DNA from: Nostoc sp. NMS8
GTDB lineage: Bacteria; Cyanobacteriota; Cyanobacteriia; Cyanobacteriales; Nostocaceae
Assembly (NCBI RefSeq): GCF_017115045.1
Contig: NZ_JABXKK010000050.1
Location: 1 to 64,000, forward strand
Reading direction: 5' to 3'
Length of the DNA: 64,000 bases
Below the pieces are notes generated by a model, which was not told where the DNA came from, made no database searches, and saw only the letters and a list, made by a program, of their open reading frames with translations. This document shows positions 44,945 through 55,040 of the stretch, piece after piece. Both the position numbers and the translations under genes were made by a program. Numbering within the stretch: position 1 is the first letter of the stretch; each line of letters starts with the position of its first letter.

Positions 44945-45916
44945 ATGACTTCAGTTGTTTCTAGTCCCCCACGCACTATTCGGATCGGCTCACGTAAAAG
45001 CCAACTTGCTCTGGTTCAGACCTACTGGGTACAAGAGCAACTCCAGAAAAGCTATCCTGATATCACTTTTGAAGTCCACACCATGTCTACCCAAGGCGAT
45101 AAAATCTTGGATGTAGCATTAGCTAAGATTGGCGATAAAGGACTTTTTACTAAAGAACTTGAAGTTGGAATGCTCAATCAGGAGATCGACTTTGCCGTTC
45201 ATTCCCTCAAGGATCTGCCGACTAATTTACCAGAAGGGTTGACACTGGCAGCAATTACTGAACGGGAAAATCCCGCAGATGCATTAGTAGTGCATGAAAA
45301 GCACAAAGATAAACAAATCGATACGTTGCCAGAAGGTGCGGTAATTGGTACATCTTCTTTACGGCGTTTAGCACAGTTACGCCACCATTTCCCGCACTTT
45401 ACATTTAAGGATGTCCGGGGAAATTTGATTACACGGTTGGCAAAACTGGATGCAGGCGAATACGATGCTTTGATTTTGGCAGCAGCAGGATTAGAGAGAT
45501 TGGGAATGGGCGATCGCATTCATCAAGTTATACCCAAAGAAATCTCCCTCCACGCAGTTGGACAAGGAGCTTTGGGGATAGAATGCCGTGCTGATGATAG
45601 TGAAGTGTTATCTCTACTCAAAGCAATTGAACATACTGAAACACGCGATCGCTGTCTCGCCGAACGATCTTTTTTACGTTCTTTAGAGGGCGGTTGTCAA
45701 GTACCTATCGGTGTAAATACAGAAATATCTGGTGATAATTTGACCTTAACCGGAATAGTCGCCAGTGTAGATGGTCAAAAGTTCGTAAAAGATACCGTCA
45801 CTGGTCAAGCTAACAATGCTGAAGCACTAGGTATAGAACTAGCAGAACTGTTGCGGCAACAGGGAGCGCAAGAAATTTTATCAGAAATTTTTGCAGTGAT
45901 TCAGCGCGGTTCCTAA
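44945..45916 (+). CDS. hemC: Hydroxymethylbilane synthase (porphobilinogen deaminase)
   Basis: A 323-aa enzyme that joins four porphobilinogens to hydroxymethylbilane, for heme, chlorophyll, bilins and cobalamin. Motifs: [66 protein letters not shown], and the dipyrromethane-binding Cys in [12 protein letters not shown]. An upstream in-frame ATG at 44906 would add 13 residues; [15 protein letters not shown] at 44945 matches the family better. It lies just downstream of the family-2 repeat element and the single 21-bp repeat unit. Confidence 0.95.
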   Translation: MTSVVSSPPRTIRIGSRKSQLALVQTYWVQEQLQKSYPDITFEVHTMSTQGDKILDVALAKIGDKGLFTKELEVGMLNQEIDFAVHSLKDLPTNLPEGLTLAAITERENPADALVVHEKHKDKQIDTLPEGAVIGTSSLRRLAQLRHHFPHFTFKDVRGNLITRLAKLDAGEYDALILAAAGLERLGMGDRIHQVIPKEISLHAVGQGALGIECRADDSEVLSLLKAIEHTETRDRCLAERSFLRSLEGGCQVPIGVNTEISGDNLTLTGIVASVDGQKFVKDTVTGQANNAEALGIELAELLRQQGAQEILSEIFAVIQRGS

Positions 45917-46054
45917 GCAATTAGGCAAGCCGATGTGATTAGATAAGAATTGATCGCCGTTGCACTAAAGGTGTGCAGACGCGATAAATCTCTTTGGTCA
46001 AAATTGATCATAGAGTTAATTTGACAATATAGACTCAGGGAAGCAAAAATTACC

Positions 46055-47497
46055 ATGCGGATTCTATTTGTTGCAGCAGAGGCAGCACCCATTGCCAAAG
46101 TAGGAGGAATGGGTGATGTTGTTGGGGCATTACCCAAATTTCTGAGAGAAATGGGGCATGATGTACGGATATTCTTGCCTTACTATGGCTTTCTGCCAGA
46201 CAAAATGGAAATTCCCAACGAACCGATCTGGCGGGGATCTGCCATGTTCCAGGAATTTGCTGTTTATGAAAGCATTCTGCCTGGTACTGATGTTCCCTTG
46301 TACTTATTTGGACATCCCGCCTTTCTACCGCGCCATATTTATTCTGGAGATGGTGAAGACTGGCGGTTCACCTTGTTTGCTAATGGTGCAGCCGAGTTTG
46401 CCTGGAATTACTGGAAACCAGAAATTATCCACTGTCACGATTGGCATACGGGTATGATTCCTGTATGGATGCACCAAGATCCTGATATCACCACAGTATT
46501 TACCATTCATAATTTGGCTTATCAAGGGCCGTGGCGTTGGTATTTAGAGAAAATTACTTGGTGTCCCTGGTATATGCAGGGACACAACGTCATGGCGGCA
46601 GCGGTACAATTTGCCAACAAGGTAAATACAGTTTCGCCCACTTATGCCGAGCAAATTAAGACACCTACTTACGGTGAAACATTAGAAGGTTTGCTGTCCT
46701 TTATTAGCGGAAAACTATCTGGGATTATCAACGGTATTGATACCGAAGTTTATAATCCAGAAAATGACAAATACATTGCTCAAACCTTTACTGCTGATAC
46801 TTTAGATAAACGCAAAGCCAACAAAATTGCTCTGCAAGAAGAACTAGGGTTAGAAGTCAACTCCAAAGCCTTTTTAATTGGGATTGTCACCCGATTAGTG
46901 GAACAAAAAGGCATTGATTTGATATTGCAAATCCTCGATCGCTTCTTATCTTATACAGATGCCCAGTTTGTATTGTTGGGGACAGGCGATCGCTACTATG
47001 AAACTCAGATGTGGCAATTAGCATCTCGCTTTCCCGGACGTATGGCAACTTACTTACTGTATAACGATGCCCTGTCTCGCCGGATCTACGCGGGTACTGA
47101 TGCCTTCTTGATGCCCAGTCGTTTTGAACCATGCGGTATTAGCCAAATGATGGCTTTGCGCTACGGTTCTGTACCCATTGTCCGCCGCACAGGTGGATTA
47201 GTTGACACCGTAACCCATCACGACCCGGAAAATGCTGCTGGTACTGGTTATTGCTTCGATCGCTATGAACCGCTAGACCTTTTCACCTCAATGATTCGGG
47301 CTTGGGAAGGCTTCCGTTTCAAGCCGCAATGGGGAGAACTACAAAAACGCGGCATGAGTCAAGATTTTAGTTGGTATCAATCTGCCAAGCAGTACGTGAA
47401 ATTGTATCGGTCAATTTACGGTTTGCCAGAAGAAGAGGAGACTCCAGAACCAGAGTTAGTATTAAACGAGACAGTCATTAGCACCAGCAGCAAGTAA
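46055..47497 (+). CDS. glgA: Glycogen synthase (ADP-glucose type)
   Basis: A 480-aa GT5 glycosyltransferase that extends alpha-1,4-glucan from ADP-glucose. The N-terminal domain opens [27 protein letters not shown] (KVGGM in place of the usual KxGGL). Further motifs: [36 protein letters not shown], and the C-terminal nucleotide site [38 protein letters not shown]. Length is close to other cyanobacterial GlgA. ATG start. Followed by a triple hairpin repeat that may end transcription. Confidence 0.96.
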   Translation: MRILFVAAEAAPIAKVGGMGDVVGALPKFLREMGHDVRIFLPYYGFLPDKMEIPNEPIWRGSAMFQEFAVYESILPGTDVPLYLFGHPAFLPRHIYSGDGEDWRFTLFANGAAEFAWNYWKPEIIHCHDWHTGMIPVWMHQDPDITTVFTIHNLAYQGPWRWYLEKITWCPWYMQGHNVMAAAVQFANKVNTVSPTYAEQIKTPTYGETLEGLLSFISGKLSGIINGIDTEVYNPENDKYIAQTFTADTLDKRKANKIALQEELGLEVNSKAFLIGIVTRLVEQKGIDLILQILDRFLSYTDAQFVLLGTGDRYYETQMWQLASRFPGRMATYLLYNDALSRRIYAGTDAFLMPSRFEPCGISQMMALRYGSVPIVRRTGGLVDTVTHHDPENAAGTGYCFDRYEPLDLFTSMIRAWEGFRFKPQWGELQKRGMSQDFSWYQSAKQYVKLYRSIYGLPEEEETPEPELVLNETVISTSSK

Positions 47498-47499
47498 AA

Positions 47500-47735
47500 G
47501 GGCGGTTAGAAACCACGTCTACACAGACAAAACCCACCTGCGTGGGTTTCAAGCCCTCAATTATTTCCTTAGCAAATAAAAAGGCAGTTAAAAACCGCGT
47601 CTACATAGGCAAAACCCACCTGCGTGGGTTTCAAGCCCTCAATTATTTCCTTAGTAAATAAAAAGGTGGTTAAAAACCGCGTCTACACAGGCAAAACCCA
47701 CCTGCGTGGGTTTCAAGCCCTCAATCTTTCCTTAG
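47500..47735. repeat. 82-bp tandem repeat, three copies, each with a hairpin
   Basis: Each unit holds GGTTAAAAACCGCGTCTACA, then AAAACCCACCTGCGTGGGTTT (hairpin AACCCAC/GTGGGTT; starts at 47529, 47611 and 47693) and CAAGCCCTCAATTATTTCC. The period is exactly 82 bp. A further small hairpin TCCGC/GCGGA follows. The position right after glgA, with T-rich tracts, would suit transcription termination. Confidence 0.85.
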
Positions 47736-47801
47736 TCCGCCTCCGCGGACTTTGTTTGTGTAGCCGCGACTTCTAGTCGCCAGGGCATGAAATTGACACT
47801 A

Positions 47802-49070
47802 TTAATTACTTGTCGCTTTCGCCCTAATTAACCAATCGCGATCGCTAACACAAATTTCTCGACCAAATGAGTCTCCTAAACTGTCTAGCGCCAATAAACA
47901 AGCGTATTTCAAATCCCAAATCGGCGTATTCAGGCAAATTTTGAGTTCAGGAATTGCTCGTGAATCACCCAATTCAGCAAGAGCGATCGCACATGCAGCA
48001 CGAGATTTCTGAAACTGAGGTTCGCGGTTGTGCAGGTTTTCCACTAACAAATCATAGGCGGGAGCATATTTCAGCCAACCAAAAAGTTTCATGACATGAT
48101 AATGAGCGCCATAGTCGTTATATGCTTTGTCCGAATAAGTTGCTAAAAGTGCTGCTGGTGCTTCTTGTGGGTAGACATCCAATAAGGTTTTTGTCGCTAA
48201 ATAACACCGTCCAAAATCGGTTTCATAGAGTTCATTAATCACAAAATCTAGGACAGGGGTAGCATCATACTCATGTACCAAATTAAGGTCGTTGGGATGA
48301 TCGTAGAGTACTTGCTCTAAGTAAGGCTGAATTTCTGTAAAGGTAATTTCACCACTAGGAACGCCTGCATCCAAAAGCATCCGCAATCCTCGCAACCGGA
48401 ACACCAAAGATACAGGACAACGGGCGATGTCTGGGATGGCTTTGTAATAGCAAGAATCAATCAAGTCTTGAATACAGCCGCGCCGTGCATTGACGCTGGA
48501 ACTTTGTAGCAGCGCTATCACCTCAGTGATTTGGGAATAATCACCCGTGAATCGACAAACTGTAGCGATCGCTGCACTACGGGTAGGTTCATCCTCCACT
48601 TGGGTAAATTTCCGTACACGTTCTAGAGACGGCTGATAGTCAGCGTTCGCTAAAGTGTGAATAATCACTCGATAGATTTGACCTGGTTTATCCAGCAGTT
48701 GCGAGACTTCTTCGAGAATTCCTGGATCTTTCGTGCCGATTTCTCCGATCGCCCACACGGTATTCTCAACAGTATAAATATCATCATCTTTAAGACACTG
48801 CCGAATGACAGGTAAAGCTGATTCCGCCTGCAATCGCCCCAAACTTTCCACAGCTTTGCGTCGAACAATGCGGTGGTCTAACTCATCAGGGTTACTGGTT
48901 TCAATCGCCCGTATTAAAGCTGCGATCGATTGCTCAGTCGGGAAGTTAATTAGATGGGAAACAGCAATATACTTATCAGAAGCATCTTCGAGTTGTTCTA
49001 ATGGTGTATCAATAATTGCGATCGCTTCTTCTTCTGTTAACCCAAACATTTTAAAAAAACGTTTATCCAT
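47802..49070 (-). CDS. cpeY: Phycoerythrin bilin lyase CpeY (E/F-type, HEAT-repeat)
   Basis: A 422-aa HEAT-repeat protein. The N-terminus MDKRFFKMFGLTEEEAIAIIDTPLEQLEDASDKYIAVSHLINFPTE and repeats such as RRKAVESLGRLQAESALPVIRQCLKDDD and TVENTVWAIGEIG follow the CpcE/CpeY pattern. CpeY attaches phycoerythrobilin to alpha-phycoerythrin (Cys82), helped by CpeZ, as shown in Fremyella. Length matches CpeY (about 430) rather than CpcE (about 275). It is transcribed like cpeBA but separated from cpeZ by three oppositely oriented genes, whereas cpeY and cpeZ are adjacent in Fremyella. Confidence 0.85.
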   Translation of the reverse strand: MDKRFFKMFGLTEEEAIAIIDTPLEQLEDASDKYIAVSHLINFPTEQSIAALIRAIETSNPDELDHRIVRRKAVESLGRLQAESALPVIRQCLKDDDIYTVENTVWAIGEIGTKDPGILEEVSQLLDKPGQIYRVIIHTLANADYQPSLERVRKFTQVEDEPTRSAAIATVCRFTGDYSQITEVIALLQSSSVNARRGCIQDLIDSCYYKAIPDIARCPVSLVFRLRGLRMLLDAGVPSGEITFTEIQPYLEQVLYDHPNDLNLVHEYDATPVLDFVINELYETDFGRCYLATKTLLDVYPQEAPAALLATYSDKAYNDYGAHYHVMKLFGWLKYAPAYDLLVENLHNREPQFQKSRAACAIALAELGDSRAIPELKICLNTPIWDLKYACLLALDSLGDSFGREICVSDRDWLIRAKATSN

Positions 49071-49222
49071 TGATCTGTAGATTGCTCTTGGATAATTTTA
49101 GAGATCACTTTTACCATCGTACTAGGGACTGGGTACTGGAGATTGGGGATTGGGATCTATTTGGGGATTGATTGAACCATCAAAAGTGTCTACATAGCTA
49201 TTTGAGGATGATAGGAAAAAAT

Positions 49223-50011
49223 ATGAGTGATTATTTAGATGATTACGAATTTAATAACCTCGATTTTTACAGAAAAAATCATGGTTTACAGCTTTATTAC
49301 AACTGGTCTGGGGAAATTTGGTGGCAAGAAACACCAGAAAAATTGTTCTCTATTATTGGGATGAATGCTACCAAAGTATTTCTCAAGCCCGATCCTGAGT
49401 ACGGCGAAGTCGGATATCGCATCAATAGAGAGTTGGGTTTATTTTGTGACCCAGATACCCAAGAGATTTTGCACTTTTGGAAGTCACCAACAGCGAGTCA
49501 ACCAGTACCAGTAGTACACATTGCTAACCGCATTGTCCAAGGCTCAGTCAAACCAAAGAAATTTGTCATACCCAAAGGCAGCGGATATATTACCTCTGTC
49601 ATGGAAATTCCTTTAGAATACCCGCATCCTTTAGCAGGAGATAGCAAATATTCAGACTATTGTCCTGGAGAAAAGTTTAAGGGAGTTGAGTACTTTATCT
49701 CAAATACTTGCCGACCCGATGCAACTGAAGTCCCTCCTGCTAAATGGGCGAGAGACTGTCCTTGGTTGCCCTGGATGAAGTTAGGATATGCTCATCCAGC
49801 TAAATTAAGATTTGAAACCACAATATTTAGAGTAGATTCTTTTGACCAGCTTCATCCTAGTTTGGTCAAGCTGGTGAGGGAGAAAGTACCAATTTATGAA
49901 TTCACGCCAACGGAAAGTGATGAGCCAAATGTGACGAGCATTCAATACTTTAAGAAAAACTTTGAGTCCTACTTGCAGGGAGATATTTTTCCACTTGAGG
50001 AAACCTCTTGA
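49223..50011 (+). CDS. Conserved hypothetical protein (possible DUF1838) in the phycoerythrin region
   Basis: A 262-aa soluble protein starting MSDYLDDYEFNNLDFYRKNHG. Aromatic-rich, with WSGEIWWQETPEKLFSIIGMN, NRELGLFCDPDTQEILHFW and PAKWARDCPWLPWMKLG. It may belong to DUF1838 but I cannot confirm this. ATG at 49223 is preceded by GATAGGAAAAAAT, a fair ribosome site; the longer frame from TTG at 49172 is less likely. It lies between cpeY (divergent) and the small gene/cpeF on the same strand. A role in phycoerythrin assembly is inferred from position only. Confidence 0.6.
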   Translation: MSDYLDDYEFNNLDFYRKNHGLQLYYNWSGEIWWQETPEKLFSIIGMNATKVFLKPDPEYGEVGYRINRELGLFCDPDTQEILHFWKSPTASQPVPVVHIANRIVQGSVKPKKFVIPKGSGYITSVMEIPLEYPHPLAGDSKYSDYCPGEKFKGVEYFISNTCRPDATEVPPAKWARDCPWLPWMKLGYAHPAKLRFETTIFRVDSFDQLHPSLVKLVREKVPIYEFTPTESDEPNVTSIQYFKKNFESYLQGDIFPLEETS

Positions 50012-50248
50012 GCGGTTTTTGCTTGGCGACTTTTGAAGATTTACATCAAAAAGCTTTACCAGTGGTAACTCTATCTGAGAAGATCGGAATATATGCATTT
50101 GTCAACTATTAGTTAGTTGCCTCTTGCCAATTGTTCAATTTTATGTAACAGCGAAGTACTGGTCTTTTGCGAGTAAGCAAATACAAACACTCTTGGAATA
50201 CTAGACCACACATCATTCATATAAACACACATTTAGGAAACAAAAGTT

Positions 50249-50488
50249 ATGGATGAAACCTCAGAATTGACAACAACCAATAACGTCACCGCCCAAGATG
50301 TAGCAGAAGTAATTGCAGAACTTGAGCAATATCGGGAACGTCTAGTTCAAGAAACTACGGAAACAGCAAAACGGGCTAAGTTAATGAAAGTAAGCGTCAT
50401 GGCAAAACTGGAGCCTGAACTTGCCAAGATTGATTCTGCCCTCCAGGAACTCCGCGATCAACAGGCTGCCCTGAGTGTCAGCAACTAG
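50249..50488 (+). CDS. Small conserved protein upstream of cpeF, 79 aa
   Basis: A helical, acidic, soluble protein with Lys/Glu coiled-coil character: VTAQDVAEVIAELEQYRERLVQETTETAKRAKLMKVSVMAKLEPELAKIDSALQELRDQQAAL. ATG start with GGAAAC about 10 bases upstream. It ends 32 bp before cpeF and so is probably co-transcribed. I do not recognise a named function. It could assist lyase or linker assembly, but this is inference from neighbourhood. Confidence 0.7.
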   Translation: MDETSELTTTNNVTAQDVAEVIAELEQYRERLVQETTETAKRAKLMKVSVMAKLEPELAKIDSALQELRDQQAALSVSN

Positions 50489-50520
50489 TCATTCATCTTG
50501 ATAATTCAACCAGAAGTTAT

Positions 50521-51429
50521 ATGCTCAACTCCGAAACTCAATCCGGGGTAGATTCGTTAAATCTGTCCCATGTAGAAACTGATGCTTTATTTGCAGTCGT
50601 GAGTGAGCAATTAAGCTTAAACACCTTCAACTTAGATGATCAAGAACTACTAAAGCGAATGGTTGAGAGTATGGGAGACTCACGGGGCATGGTTAGGCTG
50701 AGTTTTGCAGAGGCTTTGGGTAAAATCGGTAAACCAGCGACCCCTTTATTAATGGAAGCCGTGGCAAGTCATCCAAACCCAGTTGTGCGGAGAGCCAGCG
50801 CCAAAACCCTGACACTGATTGCTGACCCGATCGCAGTTCCCACTTTGGTCAACGCCTTGTTAAATGATGAAGATACGGTGGTCAAAACCTCGGCGGTGGG
50901 AGGGCTTGCCAAAATAGGTGAGGCTGCTGTGCCAGCATTGCTGAAAATTTTGGCGTCAACTGAGTATCCAGAAAGTGCTAAAGGACATGCGGTATGGGCG
51001 TTGGGGTTTATTGGGGCAGATGCCAAAGAGTATTTATATCAAGAGATTAACTCAGACTCAGATGAAGTTCGGGCGGCGGTAGTGGGTGCGATCGCTAAAA
51101 TTGCTCAAGAAAGCACTGAAGAAGGAGCATTTAATATTTTAGTTAACGCCCTCACCGATCCATCTGAAATTGTGCGGTGTGAAGCAGCAGCAGCTTTGGG
51201 TAGTCTCACCTATCAACCAGCAATTCCTCACCTGGTTGAGTTACTGCATCATACCGATTGGGAAACTCGAAAAGCAGCAGCTTTAGCATTGATGAAGATT
51301 GGCGATCGCGCTTCCTTAGAACCCCTGCAAGCCGCATTAACCAACGAAGGGGAAGCAGCAGTTCAGGCAGTTATCAAGCTAGCAATTTCTCAAATTGAGA
51401 GACAATTAGAGGAGGATGCTTGGGAATAG
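50521..51429 (+). CDS. cpeF: Phycoerythrin bilin lyase CpeF-like (HEAT-repeat)
   Basis: A 302-aa E/F-type lyase with 5-6 HEAT repeats: MVRLSFAEALGKIGKPATPLLMEAV, VVRRASAKTLTLIADP, VVKTSAVGGLAKIGEAAVPALLKIL, GHAVWALGFIGADAKEYL and IVRCEAAAALGSLTYQPAIPHLVELL. In Fremyella CpeF attaches the doubly linked phycoerythrobilin on beta-phycoerythrin (Cys48/59). Length and placement in the phycoerythrin region fit CpeF, which is also called MpeV-like; other E/F lyases are possible. Opposite in direction to cpeZ, with which it converges. Confidence 0.75.
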   Translation: MLNSETQSGVDSLNLSHVETDALFAVVSEQLSLNTFNLDDQELLKRMVESMGDSRGMVRLSFAEALGKIGKPATPLLMEAVASHPNPVVRRASAKTLTLIADPIAVPTLVNALLNDEDTVVKTSAVGGLAKIGEAAVPALLKILASTEYPESAKGHAVWALGFIGADAKEYLYQEINSDSDEVRAAVVGAIAKIAQESTEEGAFNILVNALTDPSEIVRCEAAAALGSLTYQPAIPHLVELLHHTDWETRKAAALALMKIGDRASLEPLQAALTNEGEAAVQAVIKLAISQIERQLEEDAWE

Positions 51430-51433
51430 GGCG

Positions 51434-51562
51434 ATGGACATTTACAACTTGACATCTTCCTCTCATTTTGAGAGTGCCGAAGTTGCTCCTAAGCTGATTG
51501 AGACGGAAGAGGAGTATGATCGCGGAGATTACTTTAAGGTGACACCCAGTTTGTTCATCTAA
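51434..51562 (+). CDS. Possible 42-aa peptide after cpeF
   Basis: The short frame MDIYNLTSSSHFESAEVAPKLIETEEEYDRGDYF ends TPSLFI. It starts 4 bp after the cpeF stop. The segment PKLIETEEEYDRG recalls the start of HigA-type antitoxin proteins, so this may be a remnant rather than a gene. No clear ribosome site apart from GGGCG. Low certainty. Confidence 0.25.
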   Translation: MDIYNLTSSSHFESAEVAPKLIETEEEYDRGDYFKVTPSLFI

Positions 51563-51613
51563 TGTATTCCTTCTATTGGGATTGATAAAAGTAGTTGTAT
51601 TGAAGAGCGATCG

Positions 51614-52222
51614 CTACCCTCTTTTATACTTAATCACCTGATCTAATCGAGGCAAAGCACTCACTGCTGACTCTTTAACATACGAATCAACAGATTCATC
51701 ATTTGTCAATGCCGTCAGTACTTCCACCCCTCGGATATCACCCATTGAACCGAGTGCATTGACGATCGCTACAGCCACCGCCACATTATCTATTGTTTTC
51801 AGAGCTTCAGTCAAAATCTCAAAGGCAGGAGAACCAATCTCACCCAGCGCCATCACTGATGCAATATAAACAACAGCATTTTGGTCATTGAGCGCTGTTT
51901 TCAATCCCTGTAAGCCCTCAGCCGGAAAAGGAACATCGGGATGGTTAGCAGCAACCTGTGCCAGAGCCTTAGCACAGCTACCCCGAATGGTCGCATTATC
52001 GCTATTTATTAATGACTCTACCAGTAGCGGTACAGCGTCCGTACCAATAGCGCCCAGTGCCTTTACCGCCGCTCGACGGTAAGTGACATCTTCCTCATCC
52101 AAAATACCCATCAGCCGAGGAATGGTATTTTCATCACGGACATCAGCCAGTTCCCACATGGCTCGTTCCCGCAAATTGGGGTTGGGATGTTTCAACTGTT
52201 CAAATAGAGAATCTATAGTCAT
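51614..52222 (-). CDS. cpeZ: Phycoerythrin lyase subunit/chaperone CpeZ (HEAT-repeat)
   Basis: A 202-aa HEAT-repeat protein: MTIDSLFEQLKHPNPNLRERAMWELADVRDENTIPRLMGILDEEDVTYRRAAVKALGAIGTDAVPLLVESL, then NATIRGSCAKALAQVAA. CpeZ acts with CpeY as a chaperone-like subunit for bilin attachment to phycoerythrin. Length is that of Fremyella CpeZ (about 205). It is the third gene in the cpeB-cpeA-cpeZ direction, 237 bp after cpeA; the gap has a hairpin and a GC-rich repeat. Confidence 0.85.
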   Translation of the reverse strand: MTIDSLFEQLKHPNPNLRERAMWELADVRDENTIPRLMGILDEEDVTYRRAAVKALGAIGTDAVPLLVESLINSDNATIRGSCAKALAQVAANHPDVPFPAEGLQGLKTALNDQNAVVYIASVMALGEIGSPAFEILTEALKTIDNVAVAVAIVNALGSMGDIRGVEVLTALTNDESVDSYVKESAVSALPRLDQVIKYKRG

Positions 52223-52356
52223 AAAAGAAAATTTCCCTGTTTAAATCCCCCAAGTTCAATCATTAATTACGTTAGCGAGACCTTGAGCGTCATTACGAAT
52301 TACGTTAGCGTAGCGGTAGCGAGTCCGCGAGCGTCATTACGAATTACTAACAACTG

Positions 52357-52415
52357 AGGGACTCTTGGTCAGTCACTCAACCAGATATAGGCAAAGCAAC
52401 AGACTGAGAGTCCCT
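52357..52415 (-). terminator. Stem-loop after cpeA
   Basis: AGGGACTCT (52357-52365) pairs with AGAGTCCCT (52407-52415), with more pairing inside (GTCAGT/ACTGA). It follows the cpeA stop by 45 bp on the minus strand. The T tract behind it is weak, so it may be an attenuator that lowers expression of cpeZ, or protect the cpeBA message. Confidence 0.5.
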
Positions 52416-52459
52416 AAGTTTTAGAGTATGACTATCGCTCGTCTAGTCAACCCATGTCA

Positions 52460-52972
<513 letters not shown>

Positions 52973-53039
52973 TTAGATTTGATCGAGTTGTAATTTCAGT
53001 TAGCTTGACTAATAGGCTTTAGCCGTTAGGGATTAGCAA

Positions 53040-53606
<567 letters not shown>

Positions 53607-53884
53607 TTAATATTCACAAATGGCGGATATTATTTTTGGCTTGTTCTCGTTCAGGTTAACTGTGAGTAGCCAAACAAAAACATAGGGGATCAACAGTACC
53701 CTAGTCTTTACTATGAGAGACAAAGTAATAATCTGTAATATTTAATTTGGGAATTGAGCATAGGCACTAAAGAATCAGCACGGGAGCATGGAGCAAGGAA
53801 GAAGAGTTTTACTCTCTACTAAGAAACCCTGCCCCTGCACATAAAGCTTCTTTCTAATTGCCCAATGCCCAATTCCCAAAAAAT

Positions 53885-53930
53885 TAAGACTTACGCATTT
53901 CAATGGAAATCTGCCATTGCGTAAGTCTTA
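53885..53930 (-). terminator. Rho-independent terminator of the nblA-like gene
   Basis: TAAGACTTACGCA (53885-53897) and TGCGTAAGTCTTA (53918-53930) form a perfect 13-bp stem. On the minus strand it is followed by AATTTTTTGGG, a U tract. It lies 27 bp after the nblA-like stop codon. Confidence 0.8.
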
Positions 53931-53957
53931 CAAAGAAAAAATTTTATTTTTACTCGA

Positions 53958-54128
53958 TCAAGCTTGCTTTAGGAGATGTTTGACCAAATTATCTTTCACC
54001 ATCATCTGCCGTAAAACTTCTAGTAAAAATTCTTGAGCCTCTTGTTGACTCAAACTTTTTACCTGGTCTTTCAAATTTTGTAAGCGAAACTGTTGTTCTA
54101 AAGTTAATTCTACTGGAAAGTCCATCAT
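53958..54128 (-). CDS. nblA: NblA-like phycobilisome degradation protein, 56 aa
   Basis: A small gene upstream of cpeB. The product starts MMDFPVELTLEQQFRLQNLK and continues DQVKSLSQQEAQEFLLEVLRQMM to VKDNLVKHLLKQA. The order ELTLEQQF, then S(L/M)SxxxAxxFLxxxxxQMM, is the NblA signature. NblA forms helical dimers that bridge phycobilisome subunits to the Clp protease during nutrient stress. AGGAG lies 4 bases before the ATG pair, and a good terminator follows. Position between the phycoerythrin genes and a phycoerythrin lyase suggests it may be specific for phycoerythrin, though NblA proteins generally act on several phycobiliproteins. Confidence 0.8.
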   Translation of the reverse strand: MMDFPVELTLEQQFRLQNLKDQVKSLSQQEAQEFLLEVLRQMMVKDNLVKHLLKQA

Positions 54129-54419
54129 TCACTCCTGTGATTGACTGAATCGAAGGGTATTTAGTGTTAGTGGAAGACGATCGCTTTGTACTAGTTTAGC
54201 ACTCAGATACTAAAATGTCTACATTGTCAAGCTATAACAAATAACGCTTATAAAAATTTACAATCACATGACAATACCTCTGTCCCTCCTTTTCTAGGGT
54301 GTTTATTGAAGCTGACCACTAAATCGCTGTAATGTTTAGAATGTTTATATACCAACTACTCTAAAAAGAAAAAACAAGGTAAACATCGTCCGCAGGAGTA
54401 ATAAGTAGGAGTCAGAAGA

Positions 54420-55040
54420 TTGATAGACGCAATGGAATTTTTTCAGCTAAGTGCTGGTAAGTGGCGATCGCAACGTGCAACTCATCATCTGGCGTTCAAG
54501 CGCTCAGAGATAGGAGAATCGGATATACAGGTAGAAACTCTTGATGCCGACCATCCCGAAATCATAGAATTGTGCCAGTACCACGAGATTGACCCCAGCC
54601 TTTCAATAGGTGGTTCGCGCGTGCGTTGGCTAGGCACTATGGCTTGGGATAGAGAAGGTGAGGAAAATCATCAAGGGAAAACCATATTTGCGATCGTGCC
54701 TGATGGCGATAACCCCAGGCAAGGAAAATTACTCCGCGAAAGAGGTTACGCCGAAATAGTGCCTGTAGTCGGTCTTTTTCACATGGATAATGAAGATGGA
54801 CTAGTGTTGACAACCGAATACGAAACAATGAGTTCCATTGAGCGATTCTGGTTTGCCAGCCCAAATATGCGAATGCGAACCAGTACAGTCAAACGGTTTG
54901 GCGGCTTTAGCACAGCATCGTTTTGTAGTGAAACCCGGATTGATGCTGCTGTTGATGTTTCCAGCACAGAACAGGTAGCATCCAAACAAGGGCAGGATGT
55001 TCTAGAAAAAAGACAGTTTTATTCAGTGTTGGGGTGGTGA
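54420..55040 (+). CDS. CpcS/CpeS/CpeU-family phycobiliprotein lyase (S/U type)
   Basis: A 206-aa lipocalin-fold lyase: MIDAMEFFQLSAGKWRSQRATHHLAFKRSE, then PSLSIGGSRVRWLGTMAWD, LLRERGYAEIVPVVGLFHMD and ERFWFASPNMRMRTSTVKR. These are the hallmarks of CpcS/CpeS/CpeU proteins that carry bilin to Cys82-type sites. Which member it is cannot be settled by eye. The start is TTG at 54420, since AGGAG sits 8 bases before it, while ATG at 54432 is too far. The C-terminal tail (about 180-206) is longer than in many homologues. It overlaps the next gene by 7 bp. Confidence 0.85.
   Translation: MIDAMEFFQLSAGKWRSQRATHHLAFKRSEIGESDIQVETLDADHPEIIELCQYHEIDPSLSIGGSRVRWLGTMAWDREGEENHQGKTIFAIVPDGDNPRQGKLLRERGYAEIVPVVGLFHMDNEDGLVLTTEYETMSSIERFWFASPNMRMRTSTVKRFGGFSTASFCSETRIDAAVDVSSTEQVASKQGQDVLEKRQFYSVLGW

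Noticed and set aside
47500..47735. Possible CRISPR array of three repeats
   Set aside because: Whole 82-bp units are repeated, including the would-be spacers; it is a tandem repeat with hairpins.
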